This document shows positions 1 to 8,487 of a stretch of DNA of 64,000 nucleotides, in pieces. Where the stretch lies: the NCBI GenBank assembly GCA_017427885.1, contig JAFRRW010000017.1, positions 1 to 64,000 of the forward strand, given 5' to 3'. A program made the position numbers and the translations under genes. Numbering within the stretch: position 1 is the first letter of the stretch; each line of letters opens with the position of its first letter. Under the pieces are notes generated by a model, which saw nothing but the letters and a program-made list of their open reading frames with translations, was not told the origin of the DNA and did not search any database. The DNA is from Bacteroidales bacterium. GTDB taxonomy: Bacteria; Bacteroidota; Bacteroidia; Bacteroidales; UBA932.

Positions 1-53
1 AGCCCGCCCCTGCCGCCCCCCAGCAGGAACCTGCCGACGACCTCCCGTTCTGA
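1..53 (+). CDS. ssb: C-terminal tail of probable single-stranded DNA-binding protein (partial)
   Basis: The frame starting at base 3 reads PAPAAPQQEPADDLPF and stops at 51-53. A Pro/Gln-rich linker followed by an acidic tip ending Asp-Asp-Leu-Pro-Phe is the hallmark of bacterial SSB. The tip is the docking site for repair and replication partners, while the missing N-terminal OB fold would bind ssDNA. Only 16 codons are visible, so the assignment rests on the tail alone; another protein with an SSB-like tip cannot be excluded. Confidence 0.65.
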   Translation, partial: PAPAAPQQEPADDLPF

Positions 54-64
54 TTGGATGATTA

Positions 65-190
65 GGAGGACCTTCGGTACAGGTTCAAGAGACTCTGCCA
101 CCCTCGGCAAGATAAGAGGGAGGGGCCCACGGCTTGCCGTGGGAGGGGCCGCGAAGCGGCGTCTTCTAGAACCTGTACCGAAGGTCCTCC
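65..190. repeat. 126-bp palindromic element with perfect 22-bp inverted ends
   Basis: Bases 65-86 and 169-190 are perfect 22-bp inverted repeats. Pairing continues imperfectly inward (AAGA-GAC against GTCTTCT). The interior holds further hairpins: CCCACGG/CCGTGGG around a CTTG loop, and GCCGC/GCGGC around a GAA loop. The element fills the ssb-purA gap and ends 20 bp before the purA start. It has no ORF of its own and no obvious target-site duplication. It could be an interspersed palindromic (REP/MITE-like) element, a structured RNA or a terminator-like barrier; the sequence does not decide. Confidence 0.75.
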
Positions 191-209
191 GGGAAAATGA
201 CCATATAAA

Positions 210-1475
210 ATGAACAACAAGATAGACGTGGTTCTCGGGCTCCAGTGGGGCGACGAGGGCAAAGGGAAAATAGTGGACGTGCTGGCGGGGAGATATCCCG
301 TCGTGGCCAGGTTCCAGGGAGGACCCAACGCGGGCCATTCCCTGAAATTCGACGGCAAGACCTTCGTCGCAAGGAGTATTCCTTCCGGCATCTTCCGTGA
401 CGGTTCGACAAACATCATAGGAAACGGCGTAGTCCTCGATCCCATCGAGTTCAGGCAGGAATGCGCCGACGTTGCAGCGATGGGAATCGATCCGGTGGCT
501 AAGATAGCCATCTCGCTGAGGACCAGCCTCATCCTTCCCACCCACCGCCTTCTCGACGCCGCCTTCGAAGCCGCCGCCGGCAAGGGAAAGATAGGCTCCA
601 CCCTCAGGGGAATCGGCCCGTCCTATACCGACAAGATCAGCCGCCACGCCCTCCGGGTGGGCGACATTCTTTCCCCTGATTTCAAAAAGAAATACGACAG
701 CCTCAAACAGAGGCACCTGCGCCAGCTTGCCGAACTCCGGTTCGACTGCGACCCGTCTGCCGAAGAGAAGGATTGGTTCGACGCCCTCGACTTCCTGCGC
801 AAGTTCCGCCTGGTGGACTGCGCCTACTTCGTCGAAGACTTGCTTGAACATAGTCCCATCCTTGCCGAAGGCGCCCAGGGCTCGATGCTCGACATAGACC
901 ACGGCACCTATCCCTTCGTCACCTCCTCTTCCACAACGGTAGGAGGCGTCTGCACCGGACTCGGTGTCCCTCCTTCCAAGATCGGCAGGGTTTACGGCAT
1001 CTTCAAGGCCTACTGCACCAGGGTGGGCAGCGGCCCCTTCCCTACCGAACTCTTCGATGCGACAGGAGAGGAAATCCGCCGCATAGGCCACGAGTTCGGG
1101 GCAGTGACCGGAAGGCCGCGCAGATGCGGCTGGCTGGACCTCGTGGCCCTGAAATACACCGTGATGATGAACGGAGTGACCGACCTCATAATGATGAAGG
1201 CCGACTGCCTCGACGGTTTCGACACAGTAAAGGTCTGCACGTCCTACAGGATTGGGGGGAAGGAAACCGACCGCCTTCCCTTCGACCTCTCGGAGGCAAT
1301 CGAGCCGGTATATACCGAATTCCCCGGCTGGAAGACCGACATGACCGGCATCCGCAGGGAGGAAGACCTTCCCGAGGCTTTCAGGAACTATATTTCCTTT
1401 ATGGAAAGATACCTTGGCGTCCCCGTCTCCGTCATCTCCCTCGGCCCCGATCGCAACGCCACGATAGAAAGATAG
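210..1475 (+). CDS. purA: Adenylosuccinate synthetase
   Basis: Catalyses GTP-dependent ligation of IMP and aspartate to adenylosuccinate, the first committed step from IMP to AMP, in the cytoplasm. The 421-residue length is normal for the family. Visible signatures are the N-terminal GLQWGDEGKGK phosphate-binding loop, GPNAGHS, STLRGIGPSYTDK, EGAQGSMLDIDHGTYPFVT, the RVGSGPFPTEL segment, GRPRRCGW and the C-terminal SLGPDRNATI. The start MNNKIDVVLG is the only one that leaves the conserved N-terminus intact. It follows the structured element at 65-190 and converges on the esterase gene, with only 14 bp between the two stop codons. Confidence 0.98.
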   Translation: MNNKIDVVLGLQWGDEGKGKIVDVLAGRYPVVARFQGGPNAGHSLKFDGKTFVARSIPSGIFRDGSTNIIGNGVVLDPIEFRQECADVAAMGIDPVAKIAISLRTSLILPTHRLLDAAFEAAAGKGKIGSTLRGIGPSYTDKISRHALRVGDILSPDFKKKYDSLKQRHLRQLAELRFDCDPSAEEKDWFDALDFLRKFRLVDCAYFVEDLLEHSPILAEGAQGSMLDIDHGTYPFVTSSSTTVGGVCTGLGVPPSKIGRVYGIFKAYCTRVGSGPFPTELFDATGEEIRRIGHEFGAVTGRPRRCGWLDLVALKYTVMMNGVTDLIMMKADCLDGFDTVKVCTSYRIGGKETDRLPFDLSEAIEPVYTEFPGWKTDMTGIRREEDLPEAFRNYISFMERYLGVPVSVISLGPDRNATIER

Positions 1476-1489
1476 GTTTCCCCTATAAC

Positions 1490-3007
1490 TTATTCCGCGC
1501 TTACGGACGTCCCCTTCGGGAGGCGTCCGAAGATTTCGCCGAAATGCGTCCTCGAGTAATCGAAGCCGTCACCATAGGACTGCCCGGATGGTTCTGAAAT
1601 ATCCTTGCCGTTATGGGGGCTGGACAGTACCGTCCTTCCATAAACCGTCCCTCCGGAGGACAATGCATAGAGATATCCGTCTTCCAGCCATACCCTTTCC
1701 GCGGGCCTGTCGTCAGGAAGCGGAAGGATAAGGTCCAACGAGCCGGCCGAAGGAGTCGTCTGGACGCCAAGTTCGGTGGCCAGGAACAACCTGTCGGCAT
1801 CGGAGACGGCAAGGTCTGAACAACCCAGAATCGTGCAGTCGTGCGGAAGATGTATGGGGACCAGTGAATATTCGGCTGACGGAACCCCTTTTGAATCAAG
1901 AGTATAGGCATATACGAACCTCCGGTCGGCCATTGTGGCGTACAGGCGCCAGAGGTCGGATGAGAAGGCGATGGCCGTCACCTTCCCCGGAGTCGTCACG
2001 GTGACCGCCCTCCCCTTTCTGGGCTTGAACCTGATACGGCCGTGCCTGATGCTGTATTTTCCGAAAGAATTCCCGATCACCTTCCGCCTAGAAGGAACCC
2101 TGACGTCGGCCAGGTCCCACTGAGACCCTTCGGGGAAGACGGTGCCGAGACGGAAGGGCCGCCCTTTCACCCTTACTTCCTTTTCGGCGAACATCCACCT
2201 GAACATCTTCTCCCAGAAATCGGGATTCCAAACGTTGTAGCCGTGTTCCCCGTTGGCGAAGACTTCGAACATATAGTCATATCCCGCATATTTCAGGGCG
2301 CTGGCCGCGTCGGAAGCGACCAGGAACGAATCCCCGAAATAATAGTCCGGTTCCACCGTTCCTACGGTGATATAGGCCCTTATAGGCTTGGGTTCGGTCT
2401 TGCGGACCAGCGTCATTATCTCCTCCCCTCCGCGGATGGAACTGAATGTCGGGCTTGAAAGGAACCCGCGGCGGAAATAGTCATTCCTGTACCAGAGGGC
2501 GTTCCAGGCCATTAGGCCGCCCGAAGAAGCGCCCGCTATGAAATGCAGGTCAGGATCCGGCGAAATGTCGGTTCCCGCGTGGGCAGCCGCATCCGGAATG
2601 AGGTCCTCGATGATGAAACTGGCGAATTCCGGCCCGTTCTGGTCAAACTCCTCAAGCCTCATCATCCTTTCGGAGCCCCCTTCGATGGTCGGTTCCAGTT
2701 TCCCGTAACCGGAAAAGATGAACAGGCCTTCGGGAATGACCTTCTCTCCCGTCATCCTGTCAAGCATCTCCCGGAAAGCCTTGTCGCCGCCCACCTCAAG
2801 GATCACGTATACGGCATTGCCCTCGGCGGATGCGCCTGGGGATACGTACCAGTTGTACGGAACCTTGGTACCGGGTTCGTGATGCACCCCTTCGCATACC
2901 AGCCCTTCCCCCCACCTTGATTCATCGTTTACGGATGAGGCCCGGACGGACGTCAGACCGGAGAAAATGATTGCAATGACGGCTGCTGACGCAAACAATC
3001 TGTTCAT
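1490..3007 (-). CDS. Secreted esterase with C-terminal SMP-30-like region
   Basis: A 505-residue protein with an N-terminal signal peptide (about residues 1-23). Residues 30-280 look like an alpha/beta-hydrolase of the CE1/IroE esterase type: the nucleophile elbow is GASSG with Ser161, and a late GEHG supplies a likely catalytic His. Residues 285-505 resemble part of an SMP-30/gluconolactonase-like beta-propeller (LYALSSGGTVYG-type strands). The ATG at 3007 is preferred over the in-frame TTG at 3013, because the signal peptide is compact from there. It lies downstream of two MFS genes on the same strand, 63 bp beyond the nearer one; that gap carries the conserved dyad block. An acyl- or feruloyl-esterase role is inference; the substrate is unknown. 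Confidence 0.7.
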   Translation of the reverse strand: MNRLFASAAVIAIIFSGLTSVRASSVNDESRWGEGLVCEGVHHEPGTKVPYNWYVSPGASAEGNAVYVILEVGGDKAFREMLDRMTGEKVIPEGLFIFSGYGKLEPTIEGGSERMMRLEEFDQNGPEFASFIIEDLIPDAAAHAGTDISPDPDLHFIAGASSGGLMAWNALWYRNDYFRRGFLSSPTFSSIRGGEEIMTLVRKTEPKPIRAYITVGTVEPDYYFGDSFLVASDAASALKYAGYDYMFEVFANGEHGYNVWNPDFWEKMFRWMFAEKEVRVKGRPFRLGTVFPEGSQWDLADVRVPSRRKVIGNSFGKYSIRHGRIRFKPRKGRAVTVTTPGKVTAIAFSSDLWRLYATMADRRFVYAYTLDSKGVPSAEYSLVPIHLPHDCTILGCSDLAVSDADRLFLATELGVQTTPSAGSLDLILPLPDDRPAERVWLEDGYLYALSSGGTVYGRTVLSSPHNGKDISEPSGQSYGDGFDYSRTHFGEIFGRLPKGTSVSAE

Positions 3008-3024
3008 ATTCAATAATCTATATT

Positions 3025-3074
3025 TACTTTCTGAACCTATGGAATCTATGCATCAAATTCCATATCGACGCTAA
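3025..3074. promoter_or_regulatory. Conserved dyad block, copy 1
   Basis: Fifty bases that match 51275-51324 at 42 of 50 positions without gaps. Within it TATGGAAT (3038-3045) and ATTCCATA (3057-3064) form a perfect 8-bp dyad with an 11-base spacer. It lies between the MFS stop and the esterase start. Copy 2 is the leader of the second susC gene. It may be a shared operator or RNA hairpin, or the relic of a lost susC leader. Confidence 0.6.
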
Positions 3075-4453
3075 TGGGAGTCCCGCTTTGTTCCGCTGGG
3101 AGCGTCCAGGGCGAGTTCGGGATGGGTCGAAGCCGACCGCCTGAGGAGGCAGGAAAGACAGAGGGCGGCGACGCATACTCCAACGAACATCAGTTCCACG
3201 TGGAAGGCCCCTGCCTCAGATGCATAGGTTTCGGCGGTCGATGCGGCATACCTGCCAAGAATGACTCCGGCCAGCATCTTGAACGCCATAAGGCCGAGGT
3301 TCTGTATCCAATAAATCAGCGAATACGCCGTGCCGAGCACCTTGTCCGGCACTATCCTCGGCACCGAAGGCCACATCGCTGCAGGCACTAGGGAATATCC
3401 GAATCCAAGGAAAACCATGCTCAGATAGCCGTATATCCTCACTCCCGACGGGGCGAAGGCCAGCAGGAGATGGGCGCAGAGGGCAAGGATGGCCCCGATC
3501 ACCATCCACTTCGTCCCCTTGCCGACCTTGTCCACAAGGATTCCAAAGAGAGGGGCGAAGATGACTGTGGCGAAAGGCAGCATCGAGACCATCCAGCTTG
3601 CCGCCTCCACCGGAATGTCGAAACGGGGTATGAGGATGGCCGATGCGAATTTCTTGAAAGATATGATGCTGCTGTAGAAAAAGACGCACAGCAGGGCTAT
3701 CATTATGAACTGCTTGTTGGTAATGACCTTCAGGACGTCTGAGAACTTGAACTTGTCCTCGTTTGCCGTCTCGCGGTTCCTGTCGGAAAGACCTTTTTCC
3801 CGGTCAAAACGGGCGTCCATCGCAACGAAAACGGCCCAGAGCACGGCCCCGGCCATCATCAGCATAAGGCCGAAGAAAGCCGGCCGGGCAGTTTCAGCCA
3901 GGGAATAGACCTCTCCCGGAGCCTTCGCCGCGACAAGACGGGGTGAAAGCACCAGGGCAAGGGCCGTCCCGAGGCGGGCGACGGCCAGCTGGAGTCCCAT
4001 CGCAAGGGCCATCGGACCGTCCCTGAACCATTTCGCAATCGACCTGGTGACGGCCACTCCCGCAATCTCGCTGCCCAGGCCGAAGAACATGCATCCCGCA
4101 TAGGCGACGGACAGGGATTTACCGGCAGGGAGCCCCGAAGTGATGGCCCAGGCCACCGTGGCAGCCCCGGCGACCATCATTCCCACGAAGATGGAGCCTG
4201 TGATCCTCACTCCCCATTTGTCCAGGAGCATCCCGCAGATAATAAGGCCTCCGAAGACGCAGAGGACCGAATATCCGCTGGTGTAGAGGCCGTATCCCGC
4301 GGCATCCCAGCCGAGGGCGAGGGTTTCCGGATGCTCGAAGAGATGGGACAGGGTGGAGAACATGTCGTCGAAGAAGTACGACGCGAACATCGGCACCACC
4401 AGGCACGCAAGGGCGGCCCAGCACGTCCATCTGAAATTCCTGGATGTCACCAT
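3071..4453 (-). CDS. MFS transporter
   Basis: A 460-residue integral membrane protein with about 12 hydrophobic segments. It has the typical major facilitator cytoplasmic loop after the second helix (GMLLDKWGVRITG), repeated in weaker form in the second half (GILVDKVGKGTKW). A hydrophilic central loop (about residues 215-235) joins the two six-helix halves. It is a clear paralogue of the next gene upstream (shared SYFFDD/SYIFMD first helix, LVPAAMWPSVPRIV/LVPAALWPSVPKLV motif near helix 10) and lies 13 bp after it, so the two are probably co-transcribed. The start has GGGAGG directly before ATG. The substrate is not evident; sugar, sugar-acid or organic phosphate are the usual choices. Confidence 0.85.
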   Translation of the reverse strand: MVTSRNFRWTCWAALACLVVPMFASYFFDDMFSTLSHLFEHPETLALGWDAAGYGLYTSGYSVLCVFGGLIICGMLLDKWGVRITGSIFVGMMVAGAATVAWAITSGLPAGKSLSVAYAGCMFFGLGSEIAGVAVTRSIAKWFRDGPMALAMGLQLAVARLGTALALVLSPRLVAAKAPGEVYSLAETARPAFFGLMLMMAGAVLWAVFVAMDARFDREKGLSDRNRETANEDKFKFSDVLKVITNKQFIMIALLCVFFYSSIISFKKFASAILIPRFDIPVEAASWMVSMLPFATVIFAPLFGILVDKVGKGTKWMVIGAILALCAHLLLAFAPSGVRIYGYLSMVFLGFGYSLVPAAMWPSVPRIVPDKVLGTAYSLIYWIQNLGLMAFKMLAGVILGRYAASTAETYASEAGAFHVELMFVGVCVAALCLSCLLRRSASTHPELALDAPSGTKRDSH

Positions 4454-4466
4454 CCTCCCGATATGT

Positions 4467-6086
4467 CTACCGTATGTTGGGTTCCTCCAGGCCGAGCCCC
4501 TTCTTGCGGTCCACGACCTTCAGTATGAGGCCGAGTATCAGGGCGGCGACGCCCAGGCAGGCCAGCATCACGAGAGGGGCGGTATAGTTGAACTGCGTAG
4601 GGTCCGTAACGCCGGGATTGGTCTTGTCAAGGACCTTGCCGATGAGAAGCGGGAACAGCCACAGGCCTATGTTCTGGATCCAGAAGATCAGGGCGTAGGC
4701 GGAACCGATGACCTTGGAATCGACCAGTTTCGGCACGGACGGCCAGAGGGCGGCCGGAACCAGGGAGAAGCTGGCGCCGAGCACTAGTATCGTCACATAT
4801 GCGACCACGACTCCGCCGACATCGTTGCCCTTGAACATAGGCAGGATGAAGGCGAATGTCAGGTGACAGGCGATCAGGAGGATCGCGCCGAGCACCAGCA
4901 TCGAAGCCCCTTTGCCCTTATGGTCCAGATAGTTGCCAAGAATCGGAGTTATCAGCACCGCCAGGAGAGGGAACACGGCGAAGATAGATTCTGCGCTCTG
5001 GCGCATATAGCCCATATAGCAATAGACGATCAGCAGTATGACCGAAATCGTGAGGAAGAAGCGCTGGCGTCCCTTATCTTTCTGGAAATTGCTGGTAAAG
5101 CCAGCGGCAGCTACCAGGAGCATTATGACGTACTGCACGATGGTCACGCTGGAGCCTGCCCAGAACGAGTCTGCGGCCGGCGGAGTCAGGGTCAGGTTGC
5201 ACTGCAGCATATTCACGGCATACTTCTGGAACGGGAAGATTGCGCTGTAGTACAGGACACACAGCAGGGCTACGATCCAGAAACCGCCGTCGGAAAGGAT
5301 CTTGCCTATGTCGCTCACCTTGAACGGGTCGTCCTTCTCCTCCGCCTCTCCGGTCTGGCTGTCCAGCTTCTTGTCCATGAAGAAATAGACGATGCACATT
5401 ATCAAGGCGATGCACAGGAGCACTACTCCGAACGCGACGCTGCGGGACACGTCCACGTGTCCGCCCAGACGGGCGAAATAGGGGGAGAAAATCATGCAGG
5501 TCGCCACTCCGAGGCGGGCGAGAGCCATCTCGGAGCCCATGGCCAGGGCCATCTCACGTCCCTTGAACCACTTGACGATGCCTCGGCTGACCGTGATGCC
5601 TGCCATCTCGCATCCGCATCCGAAAATCATGAATCCGCAGGCCGCCAGTTTCGCCGATGCCGGCATCCCCCGGTAGAATGGCGAGACGCCGAGCTCGTCG
5701 AAGACGGGGATATAATTAAGGTTGTTCGTGAACCAGTTCTCAAGGCCGCTTCCCGAAAAGCCTTCGCTGACGGCAAACCACTTGATACAGGCGCCCACCA
5801 GCATCACGGCGGCCGAAAGGACCGCGGTGAAGCGGACGCCCATCTTGTCGAGGATGATGCCCGCGAATATCAGGAAGAAGACGAAGACATTCAGGAAGAC
5901 CTCGGAGCCCTGCATCGTTCCGAAAGCGGTGGAATCCCAGCCCCGGGTTTCCTGCATCAGGTCCTTGATGGGTGAAAGGATGTCCATGAAAATGTAGGAA
6001 CAGAACATCGCAAGGGCCAGCAGCAGCAAGGCGGTCCATCTCATCGCTGCAGAATCGCGCAGTGTCTTTTGTGTTGTTTCTGACAT
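4467..6086 (-). CDS. MFS transporter, larger paralogue
   Basis: A 539-residue major facilitator protein, first gene of the minus-strand group. It has 12 predicted membrane helices and the A-type loop GIILDKMGVRFTA. It is longer than its neighbour: a periplasmic or extracellular insertion lies between helices 3 and 4 (about residues 110-150, rich in Asn and aromatics), and further hydrophobic sequence sits near the middle (about residues 290-370). This pairing of two related MFS proteins may reflect two substrates or a heteromeric arrangement; nothing in the sequence settles it. It is divergent from dxs; I saw no convincing TAnnTTTG promoter on its side of the gap. Confidence 0.85.
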   Translation of the reverse strand: MSETTQKTLRDSAAMRWTALLLLALAMFCSYIFMDILSPIKDLMQETRGWDSTAFGTMQGSEVFLNVFVFFLIFAGIILDKMGVRFTAVLSAAVMLVGACIKWFAVSEGFSGSGLENWFTNNLNYIPVFDELGVSPFYRGMPASAKLAACGFMIFGCGCEMAGITVSRGIVKWFKGREMALAMGSEMALARLGVATCMIFSPYFARLGGHVDVSRSVAFGVVLLCIALIMCIVYFFMDKKLDSQTGEAEEKDDPFKVSDIGKILSDGGFWIVALLCVLYYSAIFPFQKYAVNMLQCNLTLTPPAADSFWAGSSVTIVQYVIMLLVAAAGFTSNFQKDKGRQRFFLTISVILLIVYCYMGYMRQSAESIFAVFPLLAVLITPILGNYLDHKGKGASMLVLGAILLIACHLTFAFILPMFKGNDVGGVVVAYVTILVLGASFSLVPAALWPSVPKLVDSKVIGSAYALIFWIQNIGLWLFPLLIGKVLDKTNPGVTDPTQFNYTAPLVMLACLGVAALILGLILKVVDRKKGLGLEEPNIR

Positions 6087-6183
6087 ACTATCGTGTTTTT
6101 CGTTATTTCAATGGTCCCGCTAAGTTAAGCATTTTTTCTTTCTCTCAGGATAGTGTTTTACTTTACGGCAATAAGAAACGGAT

Positions 6184-6214
6184 TTTGAAAAGACGGGAGT
6201 TTTGAGTATTTTTG
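6184..6214 (+). promoter_or_regulatory. Bacteroidota promoter for dxs
   Basis: TTTG at 6184-6187 and TATTTTTG at 6207-6214, separated by 19 bases, fit the phylum consensus TTTG-N19-TAnnTTTG. The -7 box overlaps the TTG at 6202 that opens the longer reading frame, which supports the ATG at 6250 as the true dxs start. Confidence 0.75.
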
Positions 6215-6249
6215 TAAGTTGTACGACTGAAACAGGACAGCAAAACGGA

Positions 6250-8139
6250 ATGTACGATCTTCTGGACCGGATAGACTCTCCCGCAGACATCAAGGGGTTC
6301 GACATGGACGCCTTGAGGGAACTCTGCGCGGAAATCCGGCGGTACATCATAGAGTGCTGCTCGGTGAATCCCGGTCACGTCGCTTCCAGCCTCGGCTCTG
6401 TGGAACTGATTGTCGGTATGCACTATGTTTTTGACGCCCCGGACGACAAGTTCGTCTTTGACGTCGGTCATCAAGCCTATGCCCACAAGATCCTCACAGG
6501 AAGGAAGGAAGCTTTCAGGAAAAACAGGCAGAAAGACGGCATAAGCGGCTTCCCCGTAATGTCGGAAAGCCCGTACGACTCCTTCGGCACCGGCCATTCT
6601 TCCACCTCGATCTCAGCCGCGCTGGGCCTGGCCGAGGCCGCGAAGATCAAGGGAACCGGCAGCAAGGTCATCGCCCTCATCGGCGACGGGGCCCTCTCCG
6701 GAGGTCTCGCCTTCGAGGGTCTGAACAACGCCGGAGCCGATAAATCCAACGTCCTCGTCATCCTCAACGACAACGACCAGTCCATCGACCGCAACCTCGG
6801 CGGCATGCACGACTATCTTCTCAGGATCACCACGTCCTCTAAATACAACAAGGTCAAGAAACACATCTGGGACAGGCTCGGAGAAGGGAAACTTCGCCGC
6901 CAACTCCAGAAAATGACCCGAGACACAAAGGCCAACCTTGTCAGGAGATGGGGCGGGAACCTGTTCGAGGATATGGGATTCAGGTATTTCGGCCCCATAG
7001 ACGGCAATGACATCGCCCAGGTGGTGGACACCCTGCGAAGGCTCAAGAGGCTGGGAGGACCCAGGCTCCTCCACGCCCACACCGTCAAGGGAAAGGGCTT
7101 CTCCCCCGCCGAGGACGATCCCACCGTATGGCACGCCCCGGGAAAATATGACCCCGAAACCGGCGAGAGGATGAAGAGGCATAATGAAGCCGACCGCTAC
7201 CAGGACGTCTTCGGACAGACATTGTGCGAACTCGCCGAGGCCGATCCCGCCGTCGTGGGCATAACCCCGGCGATGGCCCAGGGCTCGGGGCTCTGTGCCT
7301 TCAAGAACAGTTTCCCCGACAGGTTCTACGACGTCGGAATAGCCGAAGAGCACGCCGTGACCTTCTCCGCGGGCCTTGCCGCCGGCGGCCTGAAACCCTT
7401 CTGCAGCATTTATTCATCCTTCGCCCAAAGGGCTTACGACCAGATAGTCCACGACGTTGCCCTCCAGAAACTACCCGTAACAATCTGCCTGGACAGGGCC
7501 GGACTCGTGGGAGAGGACGGAGCGACGCATCAGGGCTCCTTCGACCTTGCCGCCTTCAGGAGCATTCCCGACACGGTGATCTGCTCCCCCCGCAACGAAG
7601 CCGAGCTCAGGAGGATGATGTCAACCGCCCTGGCCGCGGAAAGCGGTCCCTTCATCATCAGGTGGCCCCGCGGCTGCGGGGAAGGAGTGGCGTGGAGGGA
7701 CGTTCCCCTGCAGGAGACCCTGGAAGTCGGGAAGGGAGAAAAACTGTCGGAAGGCTCCCTGATCGCCGTCCTTGCCATCGGTCCGGTGGTGAACAGGGCC
7801 GTGGAAGCGGCGGAGGAATTCGCATCGAAGCACAGGATACATATTAATATATATGACATGAAATGGCTCAAGCCCCTCGACACATCCATAGTGAACGGGG
7901 CGGCGGCATCCTGCAAGGCCATCCTCACCGTGGAGGAAGGGGCCTTGAAGGGAGGATTGTACGGAGCCGTCTGCGAACGGCTCGCAGAGACCGGGAGCCA
8001 CGTCCCCGTGAGGGGCCTGGGCATACCCGACACCTTCATCAGGCAGGACACCCAGACAGGCCAGCGGGCCTCCTGCGGCCTTGATTCAGAGGGCATTCTC
8101 GGCGCCCTGGAGCATCTCTTTGAAAAACTCCAAAAATAA
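6250..8139 (+). CDS. dxs: 1-deoxy-D-xylulose-5-phosphate synthase
   Basis: Thiamine-diphosphate enzyme that condenses pyruvate and glyceraldehyde 3-phosphate, the first step of the MEP isoprenoid pathway. The 629-residue length is normal. Seen in order: GHVASSLGSVEL and DVGHQAYAHKILTGR near the N-terminus, the diphosphate/Mg motif GDGALSGGLAFEGLNN with NDNDQSI, then the transketolase pyrimidine domain with DVGIAEEHAVTFSAGLA (catalytic Glu), and GLVGEDGATHQGSFD. A C-terminal transketolase domain follows. The frame is open 16 codons further upstream, but that stretch overlaps the promoter. It is transcribed separately from the tRNA-tuf operon that follows. Confidence 0.97.
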   Translation: MYDLLDRIDSPADIKGFDMDALRELCAEIRRYIIECCSVNPGHVASSLGSVELIVGMHYVFDAPDDKFVFDVGHQAYAHKILTGRKEAFRKNRQKDGISGFPVMSESPYDSFGTGHSSTSISAALGLAEAAKIKGTGSKVIALIGDGALSGGLAFEGLNNAGADKSNVLVILNDNDQSIDRNLGGMHDYLLRITTSSKYNKVKKHIWDRLGEGKLRRQLQKMTRDTKANLVRRWGGNLFEDMGFRYFGPIDGNDIAQVVDTLRRLKRLGGPRLLHAHTVKGKGFSPAEDDPTVWHAPGKYDPETGERMKRHNEADRYQDVFGQTLCELAEADPAVVGITPAMAQGSGLCAFKNSFPDRFYDVGIAEEHAVTFSAGLAAGGLKPFCSIYSSFAQRAYDQIVHDVALQKLPVTICLDRAGLVGEDGATHQGSFDLAAFRSIPDTVICSPRNEAELRRMMSTALAAESGPFIIRWPRGCGEGVAWRDVPLQETLEVGKGEKLSEGSLIAVLAIGPVVNRAVEAAEEFASKHRIHINIYDMKWLKPLDTSIVNGAAASCKAILTVEEGALKGGLYGAVCERLAETGSHVPVRGLGIPDTFIRQDTQTGQRASCGLDSEGILGALEHLFEKLQK

Positions 8140-8149
8140 ACCGAATTTT

Positions 8150-8180
8150 TTTGGAGATTTGGAATTAATATCTATCTTTG
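8150..8180 (+). promoter_or_regulatory. Promoter of the tRNA-tuf operon
   Basis: TTTG at 8150-8153, 19-base spacer, TATCTTTG at 8173-8180: a near-perfect Bacteroidota promoter. The first tRNA starts 33 bases after the -7 box. Confidence 0.8.
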
Positions 8181-8212
8181 CAGTCCCTTTCCGAAAGGTG
8201 ACGGGCAACTAT

Positions 8213-8286
8213 GCCGATATAGCTCAGTTGGCTAGAGCGTGTGATTTGTAATCTCAAGGTCGTGGGTTCGACTCCCTCTATCGGCT
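8213..8286 (+). tRNA. tRNA-Thr (TGT)
   Basis: Acceptor GCCGATA pairs with TATCGGC. The D arm is GCTC/GAGC, the anticodon loop TTTGTAA gives TGT, and the T loop is TTCGACT. One mismatch is present in the anticodon stem. CCA is not encoded. First of four tandem tRNAs. Confidence 0.95.
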
Positions 8287-8308
8287 CTGCTATATCGCAA
8301 AACACTCA

Positions 8309-8391
8309 GGGAAGATACCAAAGTGGCCAACTGGGGCAGACTGTAAATCTGCTGTCTGACGACTTCGGAGGTTCGAATCCTCCTCTTCCCA
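8309..8391 (+). tRNA. tRNA-Tyr (GTA)
   Basis: Class II tRNA of 83 nt with a long variable arm. Acceptor GGGAAGA/TCTTCCC, anticodon stem GCAGA/TCTGC around CTGTAAA (anticodon GTA), T arm GGAGG/CCTCC. CCA is not encoded. Confidence 0.95.
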
Positions 8392-8410
8392 CAGACGCAG
8401 AAAAAGCGGA

Positions 8411-8487
8411 AATCTTGTGCAAGCCGAGTGGAGAAAGCTTGCTTTCTTCCGAGGCGCAGCCAAGATTAGCGACTTTGCGGAGCAAAG
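8411..8487 (+). other. Structured spacer between tRNA-Tyr and tRNA-Gly
   Basis: AATCTTG (8411-8417) can pair with CAAGATT (8461-8467), enclosing GAAAG/CTTTC (8433-8446) around a CTTG loop. A second hairpin, CTTTGC-GGA-GCAAAG (8473-8487), abuts the first base of tRNA-Gly. It may guide tRNA processing or be an inserted palindromic element. The loops resemble those inside the 65-190 element. Confidence 0.5.

Noticed and set aside
1504-1529. Hairpin CGGACG...CGTCCG at the purA/esterase convergence
   Set aside because: It lies inside the last codons of the esterase gene and has no T tract on either side; too weak to call a terminator.
6202-6249. Upstream TTG start for dxs
   Set aside because: These 16 codons overlap the -7 box TATTTTTG and have no family similarity; the ATG at 6250 fits the usual N-terminus.
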